Origin: Odobenus rosmarus divergens
Lineage: Eukaryota; Chordata; Mammalia; Carnivora; Odobenidae
Assembly (NCBI RefSeq): GCF_000321225.1
Contig: NW_004450567.1
Span: forward strand, 319,351-383,350
Reading direction: 5' to 3'
Length of the DNA stretch: 64,000 nt
The position numbers were made by a program, and so were the translations under genes. Within the stretch, counting starts at the first letter, position 1. Every line of letters starts with the position of its first letter. Positions 1-11,695 of this stretch are shown piece by piece. The notes below the pieces were generated by a model, which was not told the DNA's origin, searched no databases, and saw nothing but the letters and a program-made list of their open reading frames with translations.

Positions 1-94
1 GCAATGAAAGATCATAAGACAGAATATCAACAAAGAAATATTGACCTTAATTGACACATTAGATCACATAGACATAATAGAAATGTACATAATA

Positions 95-173
95 GATATA
101 TATATATATATCTATTATGTATATAGTATGTGTATATGTGTGTGTGTATATATATGTATATATATATATACAC
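95..173. repeat. (TA)n/(TG)n microsatellite inside the L1
   Basis: Alternating TA and TG steps interrupt the L1 text between '...aatagaaatgtacataatag' and 'acagaatatttcatcc'. Confidence 0.85.
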
Positions 174-3100
174 AGAATATTTCATCCAAAAGCCACAGAA
201 TGCACATTCTTCTCAAGTGCACATGGAACATTCTCCAAGAGAGATTACATGTTGGGCCACAAAATAAGTCTCAGTAAATTCAAGAAGACTGAAATCACAT
301 CAAGCAGCTTCTCTGACAAGAGTAGTAAGAAACTAGAAATCAATTACGATAACAAAACTGGAAAAAATACAAAAACATGAAAATCAAACAACATACAATG
401 GAACAACCATGAGGTCATTAAGAAAATCGAAGGACAAATCAAAAAATACCTAGAGAAAACTGAAAGAAATATAACATACCAAAATCTATGATATGCAACA
501 AAAGAAGTTCTCAGATGGAAGTTCATAGCAATATAGGCCTACCTTGAGAAACAAGAAAAATCTCACATAAACAATCTAAATTTACACCTAAAGAAACTAA
601 GAAAAGAAAAACAAAGGAAGCCCAAAGTTAGTAGAAGGAAGGAAATAATAAAATCAGAGTCAGAAATAATAAGTAAAATGAAATAGAAAAGATCAATGAA
701 ACGAAGAGCTGGAAAAGATAAACAAAACTGACAAACCTAAACAAAGAAAAAAGAAAAAGGACTCAAATAAAATCAGAAATAAAAGAAGTTACAACTGATA
801 CCACAGAAATACAAAGGATCATAAGACACTAATACAGACCATAATATGACAGCAAACCAGACAACCTAGAAAAAAAGGGTAAATTCTTAGAAATACACAG
901 TCTTCCAAGACTGAATTAGAGAGAAATAGAAAACCTAAGTAGACTGATTACTAGCAAGAAGATTGAATCAGTAATCAAAAACCTCCCAATAAACAAAAGT
1001 TTAGCACCAAACAGCTTCACTGGTGAACTCTTCCAAATAGCCAATAAGATTTAATACCTATCCTTCTTAAACTCTTCCAAAAATTAAAGAGAAGGGAACG
1101 CTTCCAACATGTTTTACGAGGCCAACATTACCCTGATACTAAAACCAGACAAGGATGACACAAAAAAAGAAAATTACGGGTCAATATCTTTGACAAACAT
1201 AGATGTGAAAATCCTCAACAAAATATCAGCAAACCAAATTCAACAATACATTAAAAGCATCATACATTATGATCAAGTGGGATTTATTCCAGGGATGCAA
1301 GAATGGCTCAAATTCACAAATCAATCCATGTGATACATAATATTAACAAAATGAAAGATAAAGATCACCTGATCATCTCAATAGATGCAGAAAAAGCACT
1401 TTGACAAAATTCAACATCCATTTCTGATAAAAATTCTCAAAAAATGGCTATAGAGGAAATGTACCTCATATAAAGAGGCCATATATGACAAACCCACAGA
1501 TAACATCACATTCAGTGGGAAAAAGCTGAAAGTTTTTCTTCCAAGTTCAAGAACAAGACAAGGATGCTCACTCTCACCACATATATTCAACATAGTATTG
1601 GAAGTCCTAGACATAGTAACTATGCAAGAAAAATAAAGGTATTCAAATCAGGAAGAAAGAAGTAAAACCGTCACTATTTGCAAATGATGATACTATATAT
1701 AGAACACCCTAAAAGACTCCACCAAAAAGCTGTTAGACCTAATAAATGAGTTCAGTAAAATCACAGGATAAAAAATCAATATACAGAGATCTGTGGTGTT
1801 TCCATACACTAATCACAAACTATCAAAGAGACAAATTAAGAATAGCAATTTCATTTATAATTGCATCAAAAAGAATAAAATACCTAGGAATAAATTTAAC
1901 CAAGGAAATGAAAGACCTATAGACCTATAAATTTAACCAAGGAGATGAAAGACTGAAAAGTATAGGACACTGATGAAACTGAAGATACACAAATACATGG
2001 AAAGATATACTGTGCTGATAGACTGAAAGAATTAATATTGCTAAAATGTCCATAGTATCCACAGAAACCTACAGATTCAATGCAATCCTTATCAAAATTA
2101 TAATGGCATGTTTCACAAAAATAGAACAAATAATGCTAAAATTCGTATGAAACCACAAACGATCCCAAATAGCCAAAGCAATCACAGGAAAGGAAGAATA
2201 AAGTTGAAGGTATCACACTCCCTGATTTCAAACTATACTACAAAAATACAGTAATCAAAACAGTATGGCACCAGCACAAACACACACATACATGTCAACA
2301 GAACAGAATCGAAAGTCCAGAAATAAACCCACACATATATGGATAATTAATTTATGACAGAGGAGCCAAGAATATACAATGGAATCAAAACAGTCTCTTC
2401 AATAAGTGGTATTGGAAAACTGGTCAGCCACAGGCAAAAGAATGAAATTAGACCACTATCTTATACCATACACAAAAATTAATACAAAATGGATTAAAGA
2501 CTTAAATGTAAGACCTGAAACCATAAAACTCCTAGAATCAAAACATAGATGGTAAGCTCCTTGACACCAGTCTTGGTGATGTTTTTGTGGCTCAGACTCC
2601 AAAGGCAAGGAAAACAAAAGTAAAAATAGACAAATGAGACCACATCAAACTAAAAAGCTTCTGCACAGCAAAGGAAACCGTCATCAAAACAAAAAGGCAA
2701 TCTACTTAATGGGAGAAGATATTTGTAAATTATAACTACAATAAGGAGTTAATATCCAAAACGTATAAAAAAAACTCATAGAATTCAACAGCAACAGGAA
2801 CAACAAAACAAACAACTCAATTAAAGAATGGGCAGAGGGTGTAAATAAATATTTTTCCAAAGAAGACACACAGATGGCTAACAGACCCAAGCAAAGATGT
2901 TCAACATCACTAATTACTACAGAAATGCAAATCAAAACTACAATGAGATATCATCTCATATGTGTTAGAATGATTATTATCAAAAAGACCAGAAATAACA
3001 AGTGCTGGCAAGCTCAAACACTATTGGTGGGATTGCAAATTGGTGTGGCCACTACAGAAAATGCTATGGAGATTCTGCAAAAAAGATTAAGAATAGCACT

Positions 3101-3266
3101 ATCATATGGTTCAGCTATTCCACAACTGGCTATTTATTCAAAGAATACAAAACCACTAATTCAAAAGAAATATGCCCCTCTATGTTCATTGCAGCATTAT
3201 TTATAATAACCAAGATATGGAAACAACCGACATGTGCTTTGATGGATAAATGGATAAAGAAGAGGT

Positions 3267-3268
<2 letters not shown>

Positions 3269-3330
<62 letters not shown>
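3269..3330. repeat. (TA)n(CA)n microsatellite in the L1 3' region
   Basis: About 21 TA steps are followed by about 10 CA steps. This is a likely length polymorphism. Confidence 0.93.
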
Positions 3331-3332
<2 letters not shown>

Positions 3333-3720
3333 ATGTATATAATGAAATATAATGGAGTACTGCTCAGCCATAAAAAAGAATGAAATCTTGCCATTTGTGA
3401 TGGGCCTTGAGGGTATTATGCTAAGTGAAATAAACCAGGAGAAAGACAAATAGCATCTGATTTCACTCATATGTGGAGTCTCTAAACAAACAAACAAAAA
3501 CCAAACAATCAAACAAAACCAAATTCATAGATACAGAGAACAAATCAGTGGTTACCCGAGGAGATTGGGGTTGGAGGGTGGGTGAAAGGGGTAGAGGATC
3601 AAGTGTAGAGTGATGGATGGTAATAGACTTTGAGGGGTGATCACTTTGTAGTATATACAACTGTTGACTTACAATGTTCTACACCTAAAACTTATATAGT
3701 AAAGAGAGAGAGAAGAGATA

Positions 3721-4379
3721 AAGAATTATGGAACTGAAGACTAAGTAGAGTCAGTTCTTGCCTTGGAGAGAGTGATGCGCACTTCTTTGTCTTATTACTG
3801 GCCTCCTTCCCCTGGAGTCCAGCCAAGAAGAGGGGAGAAGGAAAGAGTCTTTTCATATGGCCTCAGAAATCCTACCAGGCCTCAGAAACCCTGCCAGGAA
3901 TAGGAGCAGGAACATCTCTGCCAAAAGTTCTACTCAAAGTCAAAGCCATTAGAGCTTCTCTAGTAAAGACCAGGAGGCGAAGGCCAGAAAAAAAGGGTGA
4001 TCTCATTTACAGCAGGAAGATCTGACCACCTGCAAAACTGAAATAGGTCACCTCTGCACAGCTCCCCTTCCTAATCTTAGTCCCACTCCCCACATGATAT
4101 CTTTCTTAAGAAGTGAATAACTCTATGAAAGGCAAGTTATCCCTCTAAGTCATCTATGGCCATGACTACTCATTCCACCAGTGGGGTCCCATGATGGCAA
4201 GAACAACCGGTAAGAGCAGTTGAGTATTGAGCACCTGTATGAAGAACACACTCAGTAAATACTTGTTGAATGGCTATTGAATAAAAGAATGATTTGGAAG
4301 GCTGCCAAAAATCCCAAATGGAATGCCTCCTGTTTATCTTTAAAAAGATAATGAGAAGATTGTTTTTAATCAGACTTAC
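3721..4379. other. COL12A1 intron 23, proximal part
   Basis: This is unique-looking sequence between the L1 and exon 23. A possible L2/MIR scrap ('gagcacctgtatgaag...ctcagtaaatacttgttgaatg', about 4,230-4,285) is present. No FN3-10 coding sequence was found. Confidence 0.5.
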
Positions 4380-4509
4380 AGGTTTTTTCTGTGCCCTTCA
4401 GAGGTTCACTATATTCATCTTCCACCACAGAATACACATTAACAACATACTCAGTTTCAGGCTTCAGATCTTTCAGTACTGTGCTACGTTCCAGTCGGCT
4501 CACATAAAA
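4380..4509 (-). CDS. COL12A1: COL12A1 exon 23: FN3-9, second part; last exon in the window
   Basis: This 130-nt exon starts [20 protein letters not shown] and ends T-E-K-T plus one base, at codon 1472. The acceptor is ttccccctag and the donor is ACCT|GTAAGT. The gene continues beyond base 1. Confidence 0.95.
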
Positions 4510-4639
4510 CTAGGGGAAAAAATTAAAAAAAAAATAATAACTTATATTGCAATTGCTTCCCTCTTTTCTACTATAATTACAAAGTCGTTAACTGCAGTGA
4601 ACTTAGAAATCATATTTCAATGAGGCCATTGTCTTTTGT

Positions 4640-4765
4640 TTTTGGAAATTACCAGATTACAATGAGATCTTAGACAATTCATATAATTTATTCTCCCAGC
4701 TGTTGTTTCCTTACTTGTAAAATGAGTGGGTAAAACTAGATCATCTTTAATGTTTCCTTCCAACT
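4640..4765 (+). repeat. MIR/CORE-SINE-like fragment (intron 22)
   Basis: The phrase 'ttccttacttgtaaaatgagtgggtaaaactagatcatctttaatgt' resembles the CORE-SINE consensus. It is old and diverged. Confidence 0.5.
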
Positions 4766-5027
4766 CCATGACTCTAATATAAATTCACAAATAAATCAAG
4801 CATCCTTTAATTAAAAACCATATTGACATTCTGCAATTTGTAGAAACCATAGAATTTAAGCAAAGCTCTTTCCCTTTAATTAAGCCCAAATGAAAGCACT
4901 ATTGCTGACTCAGTTCTGCCCCACTCTGCATCCTTCTTGTTCCACACCCAACATTTTTCTGAACCCTAATGTGAAGGACTCCATCTCACTATCAGGAAGG
5001 AGTGGGTTGTAGGTGTTGCCTACTCAC

Positions 5028-5167
5028 TTCTTGACGTTTCCCTCCAGAAACTGGGTAGTATTCCACCTTATACCTATCCACACTGTCAGAAGGAGGTGTC
5101 CAGCTCACTCTAAGAGAACGATGGGTTCGCTCAGAAATAACTAGGTTAGAAGGTGCTTCCAAGTCAC
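5028..5167 (-). CDS. COL12A1: COL12A1 exon 22: FN3-9, first part
   Basis: This 140-nt exon enters in phase 1 and leaves in phase 0, at residue 1429. It starts [20 protein letters not shown] followed by VSW and ends G-G-K-R-Q-E. The acceptor is catgtgtag and the donor is AGAA|GTGAGT. Confidence 0.95.
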
Positions 5168-5389
5168 CTACACATGGAAATAAAATACATACGCTTTTCT
5201 CATTATCCTAGCAAGGTGATGAAATTTGAAATTAGATTAAAATAGTATTATTCCCATATTTCAAACTTGTACACACATCCTGATATACTGATACACAGTA
5301 TACCAGTCTAGAGTCCCATTGCTCGTAAGACCACCCTGAATGGGTAGGCAAAGGATTCTTCAGTCCCAGAAGAATCAAGCCTGGGCTCA

Positions 5390-5720
5390 TTGTCTTTCAT
5401 CAAAACTTGGTCCCACACTTCCTTATGGCACCACCCGTTTACCAGTCACCTAACTCAAAAACCTCTGAATCATCCTTGAATACGTCCTCCTTTCTCTAAT
5501 CTTGTACATATAATTATTGATGGAGGATTTGTGTCCTGGCAATTCCATTGTCTCTATCACTGTTGGTACTACCCAAGTTCACCGCCCTCATTATCATTTG
5601 ATTATTTATATTCATCATGTCTTAGCTCCTTAACTATAGGTTATGCTCTGTGAGAAAGGAATTGGTTTCTTATTTATGTTTAGTTCCCCTACAGGACCTA
5701 GTTCAGTAGTAAGAAAAGCT
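5390..5720. repeat. Possible L2 fragment within intron 21
   Basis: Phrases such as 'cctctgaatcatccttgaatacgtcctcctttctc' and 'tcctggcaattccattgtctctatcac' recall L2 3' sequence. Family and limits are uncertain. The rest of intron 21 (5,168-6,493) shows nothing I recognise. Confidence 0.35.
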
Positions 5721-6493
5721 AACCACTTTCTTAGTCAAGAAAGAAGAAAAACAACGAAGTCTTTTAAAATTTGGGAATACCCTACTGCCTGTGATTGTGC
5801 TCTCTGTGGGTCGATAAAGTGAAATGACCAATGAACAACAGAATGACTACAGAACAATATCTAGAATTAACATCAATGAAAATAGAAATATTAAGCTCAC
5901 TATGACCATTAGAAAGACATCCCCAGTCATAAAGAGAATTAATCCAATGACTTCATTAGCATGTCAATCATTCTCATAAAAACTCTTTCAACTGTCTTTG
6001 TAAAGCTGGGGAAAGCTTTTCCATTCTTAGTACTCTAACCTTTATTATAGTTGGGTCATAATCAAGCCTACAAAATTATCAAGCAATTTTACTGTCTGGG
6101 AATCTAGAATGAATGCAACTATTACATAGCTGATTAAAAAAAATAAAGGAAAACAGATAAAAGATGTTTTCATCCCCACTCAAAGTCCTCTCCAACTAAA
6201 TAAAACTACAACTCTTTCAGCTAATCCAGAGCCAGAAGCCTACAAATTCTGGCTTCCTGGCTGGTTTATTTCTCCAGGGAAAAGGTCAGTCTGTTGTTCA
6301 AAATCCAAAAAGAAAATCTGTAAATGTTTGGAGAGAAAAACTCAAGAAGCAAAAGTCAGATAAATGCATCCTCAATACCCAAAGCATATGAACAATTTCT
6401 ACCACATTATTTGTTTATCTTCAAATAAGCTACAAGCCATTTCTAGTTTGCTGCCATCGGAAACAAATCAGAGAAAAAAATCAGGGACTAAAC

Positions 6494-6713
6494 TAACGAT
6501 TCTAAACTGAGGGCATTATTTTCCCCGGCAGACATTTGGCAACGTTTGAAGATATTTTTAGTTGTCACAACTCAGGGGATGCCACCAACATCCAGTGGGC
6601 AGGGCCAAGGGATGCTGCTAAATATCTACCAATACACTAAAGGGTTCCCTTCCCGCATCTCAAAAATAATTATCTGTCCCAAATATCAACAGTGCTAAGG
6701 GTAAGAAACCCTG
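6494..6713. mobile_element. hAT-type non-autonomous DNA transposon fossil next to exon 21
   Basis: The ends resemble hAT-Charlie-type terminal inverted repeats (ttctaaactg at the left, gtaagaaaccctg at the right). The interior carries the familiar 'gacatttggcaacgtttgaagatatttttagttgtcacaac' phrase. An imperfect 8-bp target duplication (gactaaac / ggctaatc) flanks it at 6,486-6,493 and 6,714-6,721. I do not assign a named family. Confidence 0.7.
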
Positions 6714-6725
6714 GGCTAATCTTAC

Positions 6726-6872
6726 CTGGACCTTTGACACTGTTACACAAGTTAATGGTGAGGTCATCTACAATCTTAGAGAGTGACTCAAAATCTGCCA
6801 CGTTGTATGCATGGGTATCATCAGGATCTGTTGCAATCATCTTTAATTCATCTTCATCAGCATTTTTAATAC
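6726..6872 (-). CDS. COL12A1: COL12A1 exon 21: VWA3, last part
   Basis: This 147-nt exon (to residue 1382) starts [20 protein letters not shown], then [11 protein letters not shown], and ends S-V-K-G-P. The acceptor follows a C-rich run (tttacccccccaag). The donor is CCAG|GTAAGA, and only 12 intronic bases separate the exon from an old hAT-type transposon copy. Confidence 0.95.
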
Positions 6873-7397
6873 CTTGGGGGGTAAAGGACATATTCAAATT
6901 AAAAGCATTTGAATTTTCAATGTTAAGCAAAACATGTATGTGATTTTCCTAATAAAATGATTACCTATAGTTACAAAATAGAAACAAAGAAAAAAATAAT
7001 ATAAACTAAAAGCTATTCTTAAGTATCTCCTAAATGCTTCTAGCACCAATTTCCCACCAAAAAATGTCTCTTGAGTGTTTTTTCTGGAAAGTAAAATAAT
7101 GGCTATCAAAAATAAGCATGGCGCCGTGGAAAACCAAACGGGAATTTTCCTGAATCCTATTAATAGTACATTTGTCCTCTTGATCCATTACTTTCTCCCA
7201 AGAAGCCATGTAGTTCTGTCCCGTTACGAGGGAGGAAGAAGAAATGAGTTAACTGCTTGGCATATCATTTTGATAAATTATGTGATAGGGAAAATATGTT
7301 TGTTTGGGTTTTTTGTGCTTCAAGAACTATTTTTAACTACAAAAATATCCTCAGCTTTTGTAACCCCAGGGGCACCGCCAGCCTTTTGAGTGCTTAC
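6873..7397. other. COL12A1 intron 20 (525 nt)
   Basis: No repeat or other feature is recognised. Confidence 0.8.
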
Positions 7398-7562
7398 CAA
7401 TAGCAAACAGCTCCACGCCTTCATCCTTGAGTTTCTTTGAAGGTGCCTCAACATCATCTTGTGATTTTCCATCGGTGATGAGAACACCAATTTTTCGAGC
7501 TCGAGGCCTCATGCCAGCTTGGGTCCTGAAGCTCTGTTGACGAATGAAATTCAAAGCCATGC
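7398..7562 (-). CDS. COL12A1: COL12A1 exon 20: VWA3, third part
   Basis: This 165-nt exon (to residue 1333) starts [20 protein letters not shown]. It contains [15 protein letters not shown] (third MIDAS loop) and ends E-L-F-A-I-G with donor ATTG|GTAAGC. It has the same length and boundaries as exon 7 in VWA1. Confidence 0.96.
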
Positions 7563-7661
7563 CTAGTGGGATTTTTAAAAGAGAACCAGTCACATCATTA
7601 CTCAGCCACAAGTTCTGACCAAAAGCAAGAGCTAAAAGCACACCACATCATCCTTACTCAC

Positions 7662-7781
7662 CCGTGAGAGTATTGCCTCCTTTGTATGGTAAGTTTGCCA
7701 CAGCTTGCAACAAGCTCTTCTTGTCTCTGTGAGCATTTAGCTGCCACTCTGTTCTGGGGTCCCCACTATATTGAGCAAGGG
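7662..7781 (-). CDS. COL12A1: COL12A1 exon 19: VWA3, second part
   Basis: This 120-nt exon (to residue 1278) starts [20 protein letters not shown] and ends YKGGNTLTG, giving the MIDAS threonine. The acceptor is gttattttag and the donor is ACGG|GTGAGT. It is bounded by two very short introns (80 and 99 nt). Confidence 0.95.
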
Positions 7782-7861
7782 CTAAAATAACATCACCGGC
7801 ATTAGCATATATAAAGAGCATGATGAAAATGTCTGAAGGTCTTCAATATTGCCAGACCTAC
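7782..7861 (-). other. COL12A1 intron 18 (80 nt)
   Basis: A very short intron runs from donor GTAGGT to acceptor gttattttag. It interrupts VWA3 after R-V-Q-I. Confidence 0.9.
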
Positions 7862-8011
7862 CAATTTGTACTCTTTTGGGACCAATCTCAAAGACTTCCA
7901 CAATGCGAGAGATGAAACTCCTCACGGTTCTAAAATTTGCCCGGCCAATGCTCCATGATCCATCCACCAGCAACACAATGTCTGCTTCTGCTCTGGTGAG
8001 ACACTCCATCC
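7862..8011 (-). CDS. COL12A1: COL12A1 exon 18: VWA3, first part; joined to exon 2 in the short form
   Basis: This 150-nt exon (to residue 1238) starts [20 protein letters not shown] (MIDAS D-G-S-W-S) and runs to GPKRVQI. The acceptor tract (cacaatcgccatgtcag) is poor in pyrimidines. The donor is ATTG|GTAGGT, followed by an intron of only 80 nt. Joined to exon 2 it keeps frame (A-E-G-M-E-C), as the short isoform requires. Confidence 0.95.
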
Positions 8012-9776
8012 CTGACATGGCGATTGTGAGACAGGACAGGGTCAGGAGCAAATTCTTAGCAGAGTTACTTCCTAGCCATGCCTCTGCCATCCCTGGGTGC
8101 TTGCCTAGCTGCTTCAGTTCTGTAGCTTAGCTTTGTGATTTGGAGGTCAAGATTCTGAATACATGTCCATATGGTTCGTTAAGCTCAAATAACATTCATG
8201 AGAATCACCAATCCCTCCAATGATTATTTCTATGACAAATCTTTCCTTCATTTTTGACTATATTTCCTGGCCACAGTCGTAGACCCTGGAGACTTAAATG
8301 AAACCATCACTGTAAATGTGAATGGGCTCACAAACCCAAGAGCTGAAATAAAAATGAGAATGTACAGCCATCTTACTATAAGGCATTAATAATTTTAATA
8401 GAATTTTAATGTGATCTAAGGATTAAATGCTGCAGTTTTCCATAAGATGTAATGGTCATTAGCAGACAAGTATGAAATGAACTGATAAAATGTGTGAGCT
8501 AAGAAAGGTTTTAGTGAGCTAAAAACATCTCTTCTAAAATAATTAAGTTTCTGGGTAATTATTCCACATATCATGAAGGATTAGACACATGACCCTTAAA
8601 ATTAGACCTTTTTGAAATAAAGATACCTTGCTTTAAAACCTGATAGCTATTATATTATCGAGTTGGTAGCTGCTTAACTTTATCATCTACTATGTATAAC
8701 AGTTAGGTAAATACAGATGGTGAAGTCTGCACATTTAAAAAAACAAGAAAGAAGGAAGACAATTTAGAAGAAGTATGCAAACAAATACACAAATTGAGAG
8801 CTGTAGAGACAACAAGCACAAACACTGATACAAAGCTAGGGTGCTTTGGAAAGAGAGAAAAATCCCAATATCCTCAGTGCACAAGCTACAAAATAAAAAT
8901 ATAAGTCAGTTAATATCATCATAACAGAAACAGTAGAACATTCATGCAAAACAGCAGGATTTGACACTTCCATTTATTTTATCCACACCCATATTTTTTA
9001 AATGCCCTCTTTTCTGGGAGCTTACATTACCAGCTATGACTTTTCCAACTTCTTGCCATTTTAACATCTGATCTTTATATTGTTTTAAAAAGCTCATTGA
9101 GAAAAATTAAATGATGCTCATCACACTACAAAGGTGTCTTTCACGTATAGTACACTCCATCAGGATTGAGGACTCCCAGATACTACTCCAGACACCTAAG
9201 CCCTTCCCCTACCCTGCTCAGATCTACTCTTTTTTATCAAATCCTGGAAAATATTTGGAAGTAAATTCTATCCACTACTTCTACCTCTAAGAATGTTCAA
9301 AACTAGCTTCATGCACATCGAAGCTGTAATTGTGGCAGGAGCAGGAAAATCTAAAGGGTTTATGTTACCATGTTGCTTCCCAAGTCATGGCTGTCCACCT
9401 ACTTATATAACCCAACTCTGCTTGCTCGGCCCAAATAAATCATTTCTGCAACTACATTAACGAAATAAAATTGCATTTTAGTTATCAAAAAAGAGAGAAA
9501 ATATATATTACCTACCCATTGCAAAAACTCATCTTTAAATAATACAGTACTATGTAACCATTGCAATGCTGACAAGACAGGCCTTAAAAAAATATTGCCA
9601 AAGATATGCTTAGCTGGATATTTGAAGATATGTGTTTAGGCATATAAATTACTTAAATACATTTTAGTATAAAATGTTTATAGCTGCTTTTCACTGTGTG
9701 ATTAACCTAACAGTTCAGACCTAAAATAGTTTCATAATATTAAGATTTCCTAGGGGAATGTAACTCAATTTCTTAC
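8012..9776 (-). other. COL12A1 intron 17 (1,765 nt)
   Basis: This is AT-rich sequence with no repeat I can name. It ends in the pyrimidine-poor acceptor of exon 18, the acceptor shared by the long and short isoforms. Confidence 0.8.
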
Positions 9777-9898
9777 CAGAAGATAAAATTGGCATTACAG
9801 TTGTGTCAGAAAGGGTTGTCATTTCTTGTCCAACAAGTGGTGAACTTTCTCCTCCATCAAACATTCCAAAAACATTTACTTTATAGGTGGTACCTGCC
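9777..9898 (-). CDS. COL12A1: COL12A1 exon 17: FN3-8, second part; last exon of the long-form cassette
   Basis: This 122-nt exon starts [20 protein letters not shown] and ends M-P-I-L-S-S with one extra G, that is 1188 codons plus one base from the start codon. This matches the end of the segment (residues 25-1188) missing from the short isoform. The acceptor is acatttcag and the donor is TCTG|GTAAGA. Confidence 0.95.
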
Positions 9899-10780
9899 CT
9901 GAAATGTTAAAATATATAGTCTGTATGTATACTGGCTCAAGTGGTAGCATATTTGGCTTTATTAAAGACATTCATCTTGATTTACAAACATTCACTTAAA
10001 GCAGGTTATAACAAACTGCTTCTAAGCAATGGGCTTTAAGAAAATAATTTAAATGTTGTATCTTACAACGTAACATAAAGTGCCTGGCACATAGTGGGCT
10101 CAGTAAATTTCATTCTCTCTAATCTGATAAAAGTAAATAGTGAGCATTTATATAGATTTCAATATTGGTGCAGGAATGATTGAGACAAACAAACTTTCCA
10201 AAAGGCAATGCACAGTAGTCCATTCTTCCTACTGCAATGAATGTAGGGTGCTGTTCAAACTCAGACTTCCTTGTTTTCCACTGCACAGCCTGAAGCGAGA
10301 CCTTTAATCAGCCCACACATCCCCAATCCTGCCAGCTGCCACCAAGCACAAAGTCCTGCTTCTCTCTCCTGTGGCCCACCCTAGAAGGAGATTCATACTC
10401 AGCATCTCAGCGTGAGTCACCTGGGCCTTTCCAGAAGGCACAAGAACCCCACATTTCCATGGGCCTGGCTAAGGACAAGCTGCTTTGGATGAAATCGTGT
10501 AATATGGACGTTAATTTTTAAAAAAAAGCAGGATGTTATTGAACAAATGCCATTCCTGATCTCTTAACAACAAAAAATCATTAAAACATTACAAAAACTT
10601 CTGCTAGCTTCTGAATCCTAACCTCAACTTCAGCAAGTCCAAGAATAAGAGAATAATTTCCGCTGATGCTGATTCTAAGCCCTCCGCTAGCAAACACAGA
10701 AGTGATTATCTGTGGAAGACCTACTAATTTCCATAAATTATTCAGTCTTTTAACAAAAACTGAATATAGTTCATTCTTAC
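9899..10780 (-). other. COL12A1 intron 16 (882 nt)
   Basis: A short MIR-like tail ('aaagtgcctggcacatagtgggctcagtaaat') lies at about 10,075-10,110. The rest holds nothing I recognise. Confidence 0.65.
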
Positions 10781-10973
10781 CTAAGTTCCTCCAGAACAAC
10801 TGTATTGTCATATGGTCCAACCACTAACTCCCCCAGTCTTCTGTCGTCCCCTGTGGGGTGGAACGTGACCTTATAACCCTTTACTTCCCCGGGGGCAGGC
10901 TCCCAAGTCACTCGGAAGCTCGACATGGTTGGGTCAGATGTTTTGAGGTTTCTGGGCGACTTAAATCGAGAAG
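10781..10973 (-). CDS. COL12A1: COL12A1 exon 16: FN3-8, first part
   Basis: This 193-nt exon enters in phase 1 and leaves in phase 2, ending inside an Arg codon at residue 1148. It reads [20 protein letters not shown], then the [14 protein letters not shown] strand, and ends V-V-L-E-E-L. The donor is TTAG|GTAAGA. It is the first break in the all-phase-1 pattern. Confidence 0.96.
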
Positions 10974-11428
10974 CTGTAAAGATAAAAAATTTTAAAATAT
11001 TATCCATAGGACTAAGCTTTGGGTTTTTTATTCCCCCCTGCAGTAAGAAATTGAATTAGAAATACCTAAGTGATATACATGGGAATCATCACATACATCA
11101 CACTTCAAATTGTATATTTATCAAAAGGGTTCAATCAGGCAGCACAGGATATAGTAGCCAATAAAAATCCTGATAACGAAGCGCTACCAAGTGGACATAA
11201 AAATAATTCTCACAAATGAGAAGATTAGATTAGCATTCGAACATTAATGTATAGAATCATTTTACCAGGAACTAGAGTGGTAAAAATAGAATGCTAATTA
11301 GGCATCCTATCTAATTATTATAATTTAATTTATTACAGAATTAATTTTAGATATTTACAAATAGATGTATGAAAGCCTTCCTTTAAAATATCATACTCTT
11401 CCCCCCCCAAAAAATTATTATTTTATAC
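10974..11428 (-). other. COL12A1 intron 15 (455 nt)
   Basis: AT-rich; no feature is recognised. Confidence 0.8.
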
Positions 11429-11695
11429 CTGTTGTTCCTGATCCTTGCCTAAGCTTTCCTTCTCCTGTCTTATACATTGGGAGAACTGTGATGTCGTATG
11501 TAGTCTGGGGTTGAAGTCGTTTTAACACTGTTGAGGTGACTGTGGGTGGCACTTTGGCAACCATTTGTCTCCCACCCCCACGGGGGCGATACACAACCCG
11601 GTAGTTGATGACTTTCCCAGGTGCTGGTTTCCAGGTAACTCTCATTGTGTTTTCTGTTTCTTCATCCACTTTCAAGGTTTTTGAATCTTGGGATA
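11429..11695 (-). CDS. COL12A1: COL12A1 exon 15: FN3-7
   Basis: This 267-nt exon (to residue 1083) starts [20 protein letters not shown] followed by TW. It contains [20 protein letters not shown] and ends G-S-G-T-T. The acceptor is atctcacag and the donor is ACAG|GTATAA. Confidence 0.96.

Larger units (their letters stand above)
1..3720 (+). mobile_element. Degenerate LINE-1 (ORF2 part and 3' end) in COL12A1 intron 23
   Basis: ORF2 fragments are recognisable on the plus strand. The clearest is 1,109-1,333, with the reverse-transcriptase stretch [20 protein letters not shown] and the Q-V-G-F-I-P-G motif. The 3' end has the usual 'actgctcagccataaaa(a)gaatgaaatcttgcc' phrase near 3,359. Reading frames are broken by many stops and indels. 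The 5' end lies outside the window. Two TA-rich microsatellites have grown inside it. It is antisense to COL12A1. Confidence 0.92.

Noticed and set aside
1109..1333. Reverse-transcriptase-like ORF as a gene
   Set aside because: It is a fragment of a broken L1 ORF2 with stops on both sides.
6670..8090. A separate small VWA-domain gene
   Set aside because: The VWA exons have splice sites in phase with COL12A1 exons on both sides.
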